The position numbers and the translations under genes were made by a program. The notes beneath the pieces were generated by a model, which saw only the letters and a program-made list of their open reading frames with translations, searched no databases and was not told where the DNA came from. A DNA stretch of 64,000 nt from Lucinisca nassula (taxonomy: Eukaryota; Mollusca; Bivalvia; Lucinida; Lucinidae). Location: NCBI GenBank assembly GCA_963580285.1, contig OY757015.1, positions 149,170,082-149,234,081 on the forward strand, written 5' to 3'. Positions 46,474 to 58,462 of the stretch are shown piece by piece; positions within the stretch are counted from its first letter, which is position 1; each line of letters starts with the position of its first letter.

Positions 46474-49400
46474 TCAATCCTCATCAGAATCATCTGTCTC
46501 TTCCTCCTGAATGTCATCTGTTTCAGAAACATCGTTATCGGATTCATCATGGTCTGACACATTGGTATCATCAATTAATATGTTCGGAAGACTGTTTCCG
46601 TCATACCAAAAGGGTGTCATGTCACCCTCATCATCTTGCATCCACCCATGTCCATCAACAACGCTGGGAGCTTGTATCATAGGAGTGTCGGCCCTTCTCC
46701 AAATAGCCACCTGGTAATTAACTCTATGAATGTGTTGTTCCAAGACTTTCTGACACGGAGGTAGGCTGCAGAGGTCTACGTTCTTATTGACGTTGATCAC
46801 TCCATCTTTGACAACACACTTCTCCTTAATGAGACTACAGCGAAGCTCATTAACACTTACTGATCTGCTTTTTACCATATATTGCACAGGTAAATGCCTC
46901 CAGTCCAGTTATAAGATCTTCCGGTGCCGTCCAGCTTTCACCAAGTCTAGCAAGTACTTGCTGGAATCTGGGGTTTAGCTGGAGGACTTTCACAGGCTTC
47001 ACCTTACCTATTCCTTTAAACGCACTAGTCGAATCACAGTGTGTGAATGCATGTAAGGCCATTAGAGCAGTGCAATATTCCTGAGTGAAGCCGGCTACAA
47101 GCTCTGTTACATTGATCAGTCGCTTCTTGTTACCAGTCCCGGTGTCAAAGTAAACATTACAGGACAGCAATTTGGCATGATGCAGCAATATGAAAAACAC
47201 ATCACTATCTGGACTGCGAACACGAACACTTTCATATCCCTGCTGGTGTGCATATATGCAGTATAACACTACCCTTGAATCAGTTTCTTCCTGATTAGAG
47301 TACAGAGATGATATCTCTTGAACTGTGATGTGCTCCTGGCCATCAGACTCAATACTGTATGCATGTCCTTCAGATATCAATACTACCTTTCTATTTCGGA
47401 ATTTATCAGCAACTTCATCTTTGCTCCAAACACGCAATAAGAGTCTAATCAGCTGCTGTTTGTTTTCATCATTGGTCAGGAAGGCCTTCCAATCTGAAGG
47501 GCGCTTGGTCATTTCACCCTGCAACACTAATTTTTCACCACACCCACGTCTCCTCCGCTCAACTGCCTTAATCGATTCAGGCTGATACATATCGGTACTG
47601 AACATGACATCTGAGGTCTTAACTACCATGTCCAGCATCTTGAGACATATCAGTTTAAAATTGCCAGGAACTTCCCGCAGATAATGAACCACGGCGTTTC
47701 CATCTTCTATAATAAGTGTGGTTTTCAGATGAAGGCATTGGTGAGTTCTCTACATCTTTGATGAGATAATGAAAACCCTTGGATTTGTCTGTTTTTTTGA
47801 GGAATCCATCTGCCGTTGCAAGACTGTATGGTACTGGAGTCAACGGATATGTCATAAGCTCTTCAATCTCCACTTTACCACCTTCCTCGGACTTCAACAA
47901 TAGTTGCAGGAAGATGTTACCCTGTTGTCGATATTCTATTACTTTGTTTTTAGTAGTAGAAAGCTTGACAGTTTTCTTACTGTCACCCATGGTCTTCAAA
48001 TGCATTCTTTTAATGGGGTCAAAGAAATGATCTTTCTTCTCCAGACGATCCCTGATGAACTGGTCCTTTGCTTCCTTACCCACTTGCTCAGCATGCAGAA
48101 CATCTCTTTCAATTTCTGAAGATGTTGCAGCACCGGACGACAAACAAAACAGCTTATCTTCTTCAGGAACGTCGAAGGGATTCATGAAACTATTGATGGC
48201 ATCAACAGCTTTACTGACCAATCGCTCGCCTTTTCGCACCTCTGCAGGGCGGAGATCTTTGTGTTTCCTTCCATCACCAGTCTCCGATAACATATCGGCG
48301 GTCGAAAACATAACTTCGACAAACTGGGTCCGTTCATGAGTTGTCTTTACCCATCTCTGATAGGCCTTGTAATCATTCACCAGACCAGTGAGACCGGCCC
48401 CACATCCACCTGTCCCGCCATGTGATTTGGAATGTTTCATAAAGGTCTCTTCAATTGTTTTGTCGACAGGGCACCTGTTCCCAGGGATGAAAGACCTTGC
48501 AACACTGAAGGCACCTTTCTCTAACAATGCGCGAGCACCAGGGTGTGTAGCATCAACATTAGCCAGGAAAACTGCAAAGAAAGTTAAGTACCTTGCATAG
48601 TTCTGTCCGTCAAAACTAAAAAAGAGATCGGACATTCGAAACAGGGTATGGCAATATAGACTATAGTCGTTGTACTTGACAGCTTTTGTAACATTTAGGA
48701 TCAGCCAAACATGGTCAATGTACGATAACCAGAACTGAGCTGTTTTCCCCAGATGACCTTGACGAGCTGACTCTTTGAACTCAGTGTAGTCACGTATAAG
48801 ATGCGTTACTTCGCTGTCTTCTTTCGCTGCCTCTATGGTTGTTCCAGATGGTAACTCTATTACATCACCCATTACAGACTCTTGGAGCTCTGAGTCCAGT
48901 AACTTAGTTCTGTTCTTAGATATCAGAAACTCCATTAATAGGAGTCTCTCAAGTGCCTCGAGCATGGTCTTGTGACACATCATTGCACGGCTGTAATTTT
49001 TGCCACTCATTACACCCTGCAATGAGCCAGATGAAATGAGTCCAGATTCAACGAAAATGTCATCTAACCCTGAACTGTTCATTTTCTTTCCCAACATTTT
49101 CATGTAAGCACAAATAACATGAAATGATCCAATCATGATTATATGCTTCTGGTATCGAAGCGGATTATTCCATATTAAAGGGAAAGCCTTCATACACACA
49201 CCAAGATCAAACGTTGTAATGACATAATCTTGTCCAACTTCATTGCACCCTGATTCTGAGTATTCTAAGCACTGCTGGACTGTTTTATAGTCTGTGATAG
49301 GGGCATTTATAACTGGATAGTAATCAATAGTAGTTGTTGAGGTTGGTGTATCTCCAGTGATGGATACAAAGCCTGACCATCCTGGTACCTCCTGAGTACT

Positions 49401-51167
49401 GCTGCTGCTACTCAGCCATCGACAAAACATCCAGAGGATAATCCCGAAATCCGCCACCTATACAGCATTTTCACCTGTAGAACAAGTCCAAGTTGTAACG
49501 TCGTAAACAAGACTTCTACGCTGAGCTACATAACACTCTGGTGTTTCCTCAGAATCATATGTGACCTCCAATGACCTCTCTTTTGTTCGCTCAATAGATG
49601 GAATGTCCAGAACATCATCATCTACAAAGTTTTCAACAACCTCTTGTAGCATTATCCCGTGTGCAGTATGAACTGACCCTGTTGCTGTGAACTTAACAAA
49701 GTTGTCAAAATCAGAATGAAACAGGACATTACCGAGAGGATTTCTCACTATCTGTGATGTAAGTAAGTTTGATGACTCCTGTACCATTTTGGCTAGTGCA
49801 GTTTCAAGCTCTAACGAATAACTGTAGCATTCAGAGTGACCTAGGCGACTGATAAGTGTTATAAGTTCTGCACTTCTGAACATATGGCGCAATGTCATAC
49901 ACAGCAATATGTGTTTTGGAAGCTTCCACATTCCTTTTGTAGCAGCTCTACATAAATCTTGTCCCAAAGAAAGCACTAATCGATTGATTTTGCTGGGAAT
50001 GGTCTCAGCTTCGTTTCCAGTAATTAAAATACACAGGAACTTCTTTAACTCTTGAGGAAGTATATCTTCCTGATCTTCCAAATCTCTGGCTATAGGTGGC
50101 CATCGATATGCTTCTATTGCTTTATATCTATTTATGATACTGTCATTAAGCTGGAGTGCTGTTTTACTTAGTTGGTCTGACGAATTCAGCTCGTATGTCT
50201 GTCGAACCAGTGACCCAACATCAATAGAGGATGTGTACACTAAAGATGATTGGAATGTTCCTTTGCTTCCTAGCTGCACAAATGAGAGCTGTTCATTGTA
50301 ACACTTGATTAATTTTACCTTTAAATTGTCAGGTCTGTAATTTGGATTGGCAAATGGTGTTTTAGCCAGAGATGCAACATACACATTTCTCAGATCTGAG
50401 AGTTTTATAATACCACAGCCTTTGATTAGTTTATCATCGACTATGATGCATACTTCTTCAAAGGCAGCTTTATGGGCAGATTCCATATCAGTCTGTCGGG
50501 ATTTCAGATCAGCATCTGTACTTTGACCACTTGGCTTTCGAGTGTATTCTTTACGGCAGCTACTGTGAAATTGGGCCTCGCAAGCGAACAAATCATACCG
50601 TTTGATTTTTCTGAGCATAGAATAATCGTTCTTGCTTTCAGCAGTTTCTATGGTTGTTGCTCCTCCACCATATTCATACTTTGAAAGGGGTTCTGTGGTC
50701 CACATATTTCCCTTTTTAACCTTTTTCCTTCCTGCCTTGTCACAGAATATGCATTCAGGGGGGAATATGTACTTGTCTGCAGAGGTTCTGCGTTTAGGTC
50801 GAGCTGTAGAGGTACTCTCTGCGGGATCACTAGTTGCCTTCAAACGGTTCAAGTTTTTCGTGAAACGCTGATAACATTCTCTATGGTAACCATATAAGTG
50901 TTCTTCTGAATATGTAGAAGGCACTTGAGAACATATATCAGACATTCTGTGGACAGAGCCAAGTGGTTCTTCCAATCTGCGTTTGCAGATGTCATTCAGT
51001 TTTTGAAGTCTATCGATAGGGTCTGTTGTGTTGGACAGCAATGTGATTCTTTCCGAAGTAATGACATCTGAAAAATGTATTATGCATGTTTCATTTACAC
51101 CACCACCACTACTAGAATCACCGTCACCACATTTAGCCTCAGACTTACTTTTCTTTGGCTGGCTCAT
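46474..51167 (-). pseudogene. Academ-like transposase with XPG-type nuclease, three lesions
   Basis: About 1,560 codons from ATG 51,167 to the stop at 46,474. The N-terminus has Cys/His clusters: CIIHFSD near residue 28, HRECY near residue 95, CIFCDK near residue 140 and HSSCRKEY near residue 205. These are candidates for the Cys-rich finger of Academ. The middle holds FHSDFDNFVKF, TTFDLGVCMKAFPLIWNNP and GVMSGKNYSRA, possible DDE-core blocks (assignment uncertain). The C-terminal third has QEETDSR, SPDSDVFF and THCDSTSAFKGIGKVK (about 47,290-46,990), an acidic cluster plus helix-hairpin-helix like FEN1/XPG nucleases. Then come LPPCQKVLEQHIHRVNYQVA and an Asp/Glu tail. Lesions: in-frame TAG at 49,458-49,460, a frameshift near 47,720-47,735, and a frameshift in an A-run near 46,865-46,875. 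No introns. Confidence 0.8.
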
Positions 51168-51212
51168 CTTTCTTTTTCACTCAGACACCGAAAGTACAGA
51201 AAGAGCATTAAC

Positions 51213-51272
51213 AGGACCTAGCTAAGTGTGTATCTAGAGTTAGATGGACCTAGCTAAGTGTGTATCTAGACT
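51213..51272 (+). repeat. Direct duplication upstream of transposase gene
   Basis: GGACCTAGCTAAGTGTGTAT plus CTAGA is present twice, about 32 bp apart, between the transposase start and the PLE insertion. It could be a promoter-proximal or transposase-binding repeat. The function is not shown. Confidence 0.7.
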
Positions 51273-51350
51273 TAAACATACAATTTCTAATACATACTTC
51301 TAAAACTAACATCCTGAAAAAAAACGTATTTCAAATTTAAATACACCGCT

Positions 51351-51581
51351 ACAGAAGTAAGGGCGAGGATTGTGGCCATGTAAAATTGATTTAAGCCCTC
51401 CCAGTGGAATTCTTTCCATCCCAGTGGAATTCTTTCCACTGACCCTTCCAAGGCGGTTCTTCTGTGGCGGTTTCCATTATGGTCTGGTCGCTTCGTGTTT
51501 GTGTTTCTATCCCTGTGGTGTCTTTGGTGGGGGAGTAAGTTAATTGTATCGATTCCTGATCTTTGTTTTACTTCTACTTTA
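51351..51581 (+). mobile_element. Penelope-like element 3' fragment, copy e
   Basis: It contains only the UTR and 3' end of the PLE, in plus orientation, ending ACTTCTACTTTA. It has a 20-bp internal duplication (CCAGTGGAATTCTTTCCA twice) and a deletion relative to copies a-d. It inserted inside the Academ-like element and is therefore younger than it. Confidence 0.8.
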
Positions 51582-51644
51582 CCTTAAAAAAAACAACAAC
51601 AACATATTTTTGGTTTTTTACTTAAATGGACAAGATTTGCTTCT

Positions 51645-52160
51645 AAATGGCAGCCATCTTGGAAGCCATCTTAAAAGTAGCTATCATGAATGCTTTTGAT
51701 TGTTTGTAAATATTAAATTTGAACATTTTCAAAAGAATTTAACCATAGAATTCCCTTGCTTTTACTTTGATTTCGCTACAAAATATAAATATTTTGGGAA
51801 AAAATGACAAAATTCCCTTTTCAAGATGGCTGCCAAGACGGTTAAGTTGTCCAAAAGGGCTCAATAAACATTTTATCATAAGTTATGTGTATCAGGGGCC
51901 TAAATATCTAATTTCAGCATTAAAGAGTGCGAGACTTTAGATCCCCATCGGCTGAAAAAGACCATATACATTTTTTTCTCAATTTTCGTGGCGGCCATTT
52001 TGGATTCCATTTTGGATTCCATCCAAAATGGCGGATCCATCCCAAAATATCGAATGGGAACATCTCGATTCTCAACCAGTATGGTCCCCTGAACAAAATG
52101 ATACCACTCCCAGAGGATCCTGAGGGGGGTGCATGGTGACCTATCCTGGCCCATGGACTA
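51645..52160. repeat. Right terminal inverted repeat of Academ-like element
   Basis: Complement of 45,726-46,155, with about 90 extra bp around 51,930-52,025. The extra part includes a tandem TTTTGGATTCCA pair and an inverted TCCAAAATGGCGG. Its outer 100 bp are nearly identical to the left end. Confidence 0.85.
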
Positions 52161-52264
52161 TTGTGACATAGGTTAGAGAGGTGGAAATCTAATACTGATT
52201 GAAACATGAAAGGAGAGCCCCTATCCTTCTCCATTTTATGTTATTCAGATGTGTGCCCACAGCC

Positions 52265-52960
52265 AACTAACAAGACTAGATCTCATTTTCAAGGGTACAG
52301 GCAGGGCCACAAAACCTGTAAATTTTGGAATGGCTTGTCTGCACCCTATCACATGAATTAGTCATTGAATTTTGTACAATATATCACTACTTCAATTGAT
52401 TTTTGTGACCCTGACTGTATTTTCAAGGGCACAGTGTCCCAAAAACTGTCTATTTTGGCTTGTCTGCACCCTATCTCGTGAACAGATTGATGAAATTTGG
52501 TTAAACTTTGTACAATATATCATTGCAACCTACGAAAGTGCTGACCTTGAATTACTTTCAAGGGCACAGGCCCCAAAAACTGTGAATTTTGGCTTGTCTG
52601 TACCCTATCTCATGAACAAAATGATGAAATTTGGTCAAACTTAGTACAATATATCACTGCAACCTTTGATGGTCTTGACATTAATTTTAAGGTCACAAGC
52701 TTCCAAAAACTGTCAATTTTGGGCAAATAATGGCTTGTCTGCACCCACCTCATATAAAAATTGATGAATGTTGGTCGGAAGTAGTATATTTATATCATTA
52801 CTTAACCTGTCAAAGATTTGATATGATTTTGGTGAGCTTGACCATTTTTAAGGTCACGGGCTTCTGAAAACTGGTTATTTTTGGGCCAAAAATGGCTTGT
52901 ATGCACCTTAGATTTTGGTGACCTTGACCTAGTTTTCAAAGGCAAATGGATGTTTAACTT
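52265..52960 (+). repeat. Tandem ~140-bp units (duplication unit 1)
   Basis: Four to five imperfect units contain TTTCAAGGGCACAG, AAAACTGT, TTTTGGCTTGTCTGCACCCT, GATGAAATTTGG and TACAATATATCACT. No ORF is conserved. The same array recurs in unit 2 at 57,485-58,190. Confidence 0.75.
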
Positions 52961-53077
52961 CTACTTATAGTGGGGTCATTGTTTTCAGAGGAAAACATCT
53001 CTAGTTTCTGAACAAAGGCTCTGGTGAGACCATGATTATGAACAGGGTTGCCTAAGCCTTGTTGCCTATGTGATACC

Positions 53078-53292
53078 ATAATGATCCTAAGTATTGGGAC
53101 AAATAGGTCGAAGCAAACAGTGCAGACCCAGATCAGACTGCTCCTTCAGGAGCAGTCTGATCTGGGTCTACACTGTTTGCCATTCCGTTTGCAACATTTG
53201 GACTCTTTGCAGAGTTGTGAAACAAATTTGTTAAAATTTGAGGAGAATTACAGCAAGTCCTCAAGGTGCCCGAATTTTTAGAATTTTTACAA
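53078..53292 (+). mobile_element. MITE-like repeat family C copy
   Basis: Hairpin at 53,113-53,180 centred on CTCCTTCAGGAG. Flanks as in the other family C copies. Its counterpart in unit 2 is at 60,982-61,196. Confidence 0.8.
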
Positions 53293-53899
53293 TATCATTT
53301 TCTCATGAGCTGGCATGAAGGATGATTTGTTATATGAATGGAAACTGTTTGTTATATGCTTTAATATAAGAAAGTAATCATTATATAGCCTGGATCCAGA
53401 CCTATTTCTCACCATGCAAGGAGTGAACCCATTTAGACACAAGCCTAAGAGAGTGAATTGGAAAAGCAGCAAAGATCTTGTTCAGATGCTACACATTGTG
53501 GCATCTGATCATGGGCTTCACTAGTTGCTTAATATACTGAAATTTCAGTAAAACTTTCAGTATAAAACATAAACCTGACACCCCTTAAATCGACCATGGA
53601 TGTTTCCCAAGCTGGTAGTTGGAGTGCTCTATTTGTCACTAATGGGTTCGTCAGAAATATAAATTGTCAATCTCACCCAGAAGTAATTTAGTTTCTGTTT
53701 GAGTGAGTTATTGATGAGAAGGAAGGACAAATGTCCCTCTAAATACAATTGATTTACTGTTTTACTGCCTACAGATCTTATGGAAAATTATGGTCTTCAT
53801 TTATGTTAACACCCCAACTGGGTCCAAAGCAGAAACTCTGTTAAATGCACATGACTATTGTGATATACAAACAAATAATGTGTAGATTTTTTAGAAAAA

Positions 53900-54165
53900 C
53901 ACTATTTAGGTCATTTTGGAGACGTCGCTTCCAATTTTGTGGGACTTTTACCCGACATTGAGATGAAATGACATCTCAATCCCTGCCGCCCAATGAAACC
54001 AATAGGGTTTATAAGCATGGACGGGCCGACTCACAGCAATTTTCCTGGGCAGGCTTAGACGTTCTAAGTGGATTACCAGTACTCATGTGCAGTCGGTATG
54101 AGCTCTGCTTGGAAGCATCATCCAGCGCAATCTATTTCTCTAAGCCCCGATGGGCGGGGGTGGAG
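53900..54165 (+). repeat. Dispersed repeat family A copy
   Basis: 5'-truncated copy starting at CACTATTTAGGTCATTTTGG and ending at GGGCGGGGGTGG. It is absent from unit 2, where 61,712-61,784 holds other sequence with a C-run. Confidence 0.8.
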
Positions 54166-54633
54166 GGATCCATCTTTAAACTGTTCTGTACCCAAAACAT
54201 ATTATATAGAAAAGTGTTATAAAGAGTTGCAGGTGTATTTGTTGTAAAACCAAGAAGTGGGCCAACTCATGAGCAGTGGAATGTTATTCTTGTGCTGTTA
54301 ATGTTTCTTCAAACAATTTTTTTTTGACTGTGTCTCATAAAATAGATAGCAGCCTTTACTGTAAAAATAAAAAAAAATTGGACACCTTGAGTGAGGACTT
54401 GCTGTATTAAGGAGTCAAAAAAGTACGGAATGGCAAACTGTAGACTCTGGTCAGACTACTCCTGGCTCTGCACTGTTTACTAAGGCCTGTCTGTCCCAAT
54501 ATTTAGAATCATTACGGTATGTGTGAGGAAATTCAGGACTAAGAACAAATAAACATTGAGACATGCATTGCCGTATTTTTCCCTTACTTAAGCATCGTTC
54601 ACGATTACAACAGCGCATCTCGACTATGCAACT

Positions 54634-56218
54634 CAGGGGCGTAGCCATGCAAATGCTGAAGCTGAAGCCCACGTTACCCCCCTCTCTTTGGTGGGGGTCC
54701 TGGGGGCCTCCCCAGGGAAAATTTTGAAATTTTAATACCATTTGGTGGCCACTGGTGTCATCTGGAGGGTTATTTTTTTACTTATCTCTTATCCGACTTT
54801 TTTGCCAATTTGTTTGAATTTTTCGGTTACTTTTACGTTTGTATGGGAGTCACACTTCAATAAAGCCAACACTCTGATTAAGGTTTACTTTTGCAGTTTC
54901 GTGCATCTGAGTTGTTGGAGTAGTTGGTTGTCCCAGTATGATTCCCTTGTTACGGGGAAGGAATGCTAATTTGGTTGTTTGCTGTTTTGGGGTTTTGGTG
55001 GTTCATTTATGAAGAAGGGCGCCATGATACGGACCGAATGTTTGCTGGTTAGATGAGCTGCATCAGAACCACAACGAGGGTCAGGTACTAAGATCTTTTA
55101 AGGCAGCCCTCAAATGATGTTGTTGCTCACCCTTCCAATGTGTGTTCTCCCATCCCGTTGTTGGCTTGGATGGTTTGTGTCCTTGATTGTGGCATGTCCT
55201 GGGTATCTTCATTTTTAGCTCGTCTGTTTTTTTGAAAAAAAACTTTCGAGCTATTGTCATCACTCCGGCGTCTGCGTAGTCGTCCTGCGTCGTCCTGAGT
55301 CGTCCTGCGTCGTTCCAAAAAAACTTAACCATGGCTATAACTTAAAAAGTATTAGACCTAGCCTCATGAAACTTCATACACACACTCATCATCACAAGAG
55401 CTACATTTTGACCAAGGACCATAACAACATTGTTGATTTTGGCTGAATTATCTCCCCTTTTCCAATTTTTTTCTGAAACACATTTTTTGCTCTCATTTTA
55501 ATACTATTCACAACAGAGCCTTCAAACTTCACATGAATGTTCCTTGGGACAAGACCTTTTCAGTGATACCACACTTTTTGATCTGTGACCTTGACCTTTG
55601 AACTTTGACCTATTTTTCGAAAATTTAACCGAAAACCTTAACCTTGACCATATTTCCAAAAGTATTTGGCCTACCTTCATGAAACTTCATACACATACTC
55701 ACCATCACAAGAGCTACATTCCCTACAAGTTTTATAACTCCATCTTGCAATTTGATTGAATTATCTCCCCTTTTCTCTCCGTTTTTTTTTAAATTGTTTT
55801 TTTGTCTCTTATTTCAGTACTATTCACAACAGAGCCTTCCAACTTCACACGAATGTTCCTTGGGACAAGACCTTTTCAGTCATACCACGCTTTTTGACCT
55901 GTGACCTTGACCTTTGAACTTTGACCTATTTTTCGAAAAATTAACCAAAAAACTTAACCTTGACCATATTTCCAAAAGTATTTGGCCTACCTTCATGAAA
56001 CTTCATACACATACTCACCATCACAAGAGCTACATTCCCTACAAGTTTTATAACTCCATCTTGCAATTTGATTTGACTTAGAACTTTTGTTTTCTAAAAG
56101 AAACTGCAGACGAGCGTTGGCACCCGCTTGCGGTGCTCTTGTTTTTGTAAATTCTTACGTAAAGGCGTACTTGGCAAAATATTGTTGAAGCCCGGGCTTC
56201 CACCTGGCTACGCCCCTG
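54634..56218. mobile_element. TIR element CAGGGGCGTAGCCA, 1.6 kb
   Basis: Starts CAGGGGCGTAGCCA and ends TGGCTACGCCCCTG. It is flanked by CAACT at 54,629-54,633 and 56,219-56,223; unit 1 has the single-copy site GCGACTACTTAAC near 44,370. Sub-terminal GAAGCTGAAGCCC and GAAGCCCGGGCTTC are also related. No transposase is present. CAGGGG ends suggest hAT, but hAT target duplications are normally 8 bp, so the superfamily stays open. It contains the nested element at 55,216-56,145. Confidence 0.8.
55216..56145 (+). mobile_element. Nested element with TAGCTCGTCTG/CAGACGAGC ends
   Basis: The left edge is TTTTTAGCTCGTCTG. The right edge is CTGCAGACGAGCGTTGGCAC and GCGGTGCTCTTG. Inside, an approximately 350-bp unit is present twice (GTGACCTTGACCTTTGAACT, TTTCCAAAAGTATTTGGCCT, AACTTCATACACATACTCAC). 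Near the left edge GTCGTCCTGCGTC is repeated. It is non-coding. Its architecture parallels the elements at 36,530 and 61,979. Confidence 0.7.
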
Positions 56219-57484
56219 CAACTACTTAACTCTTCGAAATCCTTTAACTGTTGGCCGTAATCACATTTCTGAGCAGGGAGACCTTGACATAACAGCAGTT
56301 AAGCGCAACATAATGTAATGTTGTGTCATATTGCACAAAACAAATTAGTGATCAGTGATTAATCAGTGATCATTTCAGCATTTGATAAGAAAACTCTAAG
56401 AAGTATTTACGGTTCTTGCAATAATACACATGTTCACTGGTTGGTTGCACATGTCATGATTTTCTTGCAGGTTTCAATGCATCCCAGCTGGGTTAGCCCA
56501 TGACCTACTTAACAAGACTTTTCATATGCAGTGTAGATACAGATATCAGATGGCTTTTGGAGAAGCTATCCAATCAGAATATTTGTTGTTGTTGTTTTCC
56601 AGTTTCCCCATGTCGCGGGTCATCATGCAGCTGGTGGGGTCCCAGGTAACGAATCCATGCTGGCACTACACCGTAGCCGTTCTGTGGTACCCCTATTTCC
56701 CGTTGCCGGTGAATAGGGAGACCATTGCTCGGCTCCAGCCCCGTCTGTCTGTCCATGGCTATCTTAAGTCCGCCGCAGTCGGTCGATATCGTCTTCTGCT
56801 CGACATTATAATTTTTTGCTTGCCAACATGCCTAACCGATCAGAATCTACACTGTTTGACGTGATATGCAGTTAGTGGAATTATGGGGATTATTTACTTT
56901 CAAATATTTTGATTGATGGGGTTTGGCTAAATTATGTTATTCAGCAGGACAATAGTTAAATGGGTGCGGCAAAATAAAAACTAATTCTGTTTTCCATGAT
57001 GGTGCCATATATTCATGTACATGACTGTATTATGTAATTATATAGATGGACCAATTTTGGATGAATGCTTGAGGACGGCTGTTGGCCCACTGACTGTTGT
57101 CAGTTATTGTGGTGGATTGGGTGTGGGTGGTGTGGGTAGGGGCCTGGCATGACCATAACTGTTGACTTGGCTGTAAAACCACAACAAATAACAAAGTAAA
57201 GGATTAAAGTAACAGAACTCTCTTAAGTCCCTCTGTGCAGGACCATTTTCCCAGCCTAAACTCGGAGACCATAAGACCCAGCTGTCAACAGTGCTGTCAG
57301 TACTTTCCTATGTACCTTTATGATTTTTATTTCAGTGATTTACTCTAGCTGCCTTTGTGACATAGGATAGAGAGCTGGAAATCTAATACTGATTGAAACA
57401 TGAAACATGAAATTGAAAGGAGAGCCCCTATCCTTCTCCATTTTATGTTAATCAGATGTGTGCCCACAGCAAACTAACAAGACT

Positions 57485-58190
57485 AGATCTCATTTTCAAG
57501 GGTACAGGCGGGGCCACAAAACCTGTAAATTTTGGAATGGCTTGTCTGCACCCTATCACATGGATTAGTCAATGAATTTTGTACAATATATCACTACTTG
57601 AATTGATTTTTGTGACCCTGACTGTATTTTCAAGGGCACAGGGTCCCAAAAACTGTATTTTGGCTTGTCGGCACCCTATCTTGTGAACAAATTGATGAAA
57701 TTTGGTTAAACTTTGTACAATATATCATTGCAACCTACTAAAGTGTTGACTTTGACATTACTTTCAAGGGCACAGGCCCCCCAAACTGTGAATTTTGGCT
57801 TGTCTGTATACCTATCTCATGAACAAACTGATGAAATTTGATCAAACTTGGTACAATATATCACTGCAACCTACCAAAGAGTTGACTAGACTTTGGTGGG
57901 CTTTACCTTATTTTTAAGGTCACATGCTTCCAAAAACTGTCAATTTTGGGCAAATGGCTTTTCTGCACCCATCTCATATAAAAATTGATGGATGTTGGTC
58001 AGACGTAGTATATTTATATCATTACTTAACCTATCAAAGATTTGATAAGATTTTGGTGAGCTTGACCATTTTTTAAGGTCACAGGCTCCTGAAAACTGCT
58101 ATTTTTGGCCAAAAATGGCTTGTATGCACCTTAGATTTTGGTGACCTTGACCTAGTTTTCAAAGGCAAATGGATGTTTAACTTCTTCTTA
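57485..58190 (+). repeat. Tandem ~140-bp units (duplication unit 2)
   Basis: Counterpart of 52,265-52,960, with small indels between the two. It shows that the array predates the segmental duplication. Confidence 0.75.
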
Positions 58191-58462
58191 TAGTGGGGTC
58201 ATTGTTTTCGGAGGAAAACATTTCTAGTTTCTGAACAAAGGCTCTGGTGAGACCATGATTATGAACAGGGTTGCCTAAGCCTTGTTGCCTTTCTTTCTTC
58301 CGATACTTCTAAACCTCATAAGAGGACAACAGAAGGGTATCCGGTATACCAAGTGCTAAAGGGGGTTAGCTGAAATAAAAGGTAAGCAAAGTAGGTGAAA
58401 TGAGTTTATACAGTGCGAAAAGAGAGTTAGTATAGTTAAAAGATAAAACAGAATCTGGTGGC

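Larger units (their letters stand above)
45726..52160 (-). mobile_element. Academ-like DNA transposon with long TIRs
   Basis: The ends are inverted: TAGTCCAAGGGCCAGGATAG at 45,726 and its near-complement ending at 52,160. TIR arms are about 425 bp (left) and 515 bp (right, with ~90 bp extra). They are flanked by TTG at 45,723-45,725 and 52,161-52,163. Unit 2 carries the empty site GCCTTTGTGACATAGG near 57,350, with a single TTG. It encodes one long intronless gene on the minus strand. Academ elements have 3-4-bp target duplications and an XPG-type nuclease (established knowledge, recalled). Length is 6,435 bp, including a PLE insertion at 51,351-51,581. Confidence 0.8.
44083..54357 (+). repeat. 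Tandem segmental duplication, unit 1
   Basis: This unit is collinear with 54,358-61,975. It starts with a reversed family C copy (44,083-44,240) and ends near AGATAGCAGCCTTTA. It differs from unit 2 by the SINE at 45,022-45,290, the Academ-like transposon at 45,726-52,160, and the segment 53,804-54,167 with a family A copy. Without these the unit is about 3.4-3.6 kb. Both units also share an inserted ~250-bp repeat (44,688-44,935; starts TTGTTGTTGTTGTTTTCCAG) inside a family C-like hairpin. No host gene is recognised. Confidence 0.85.

Noticed and set aside
55081..55332. Minus-strand ORFs of 63-83 codons
   Set aside because: They span the GTCGTCCTGCGTC repeats and the edge of a nested non-coding element.
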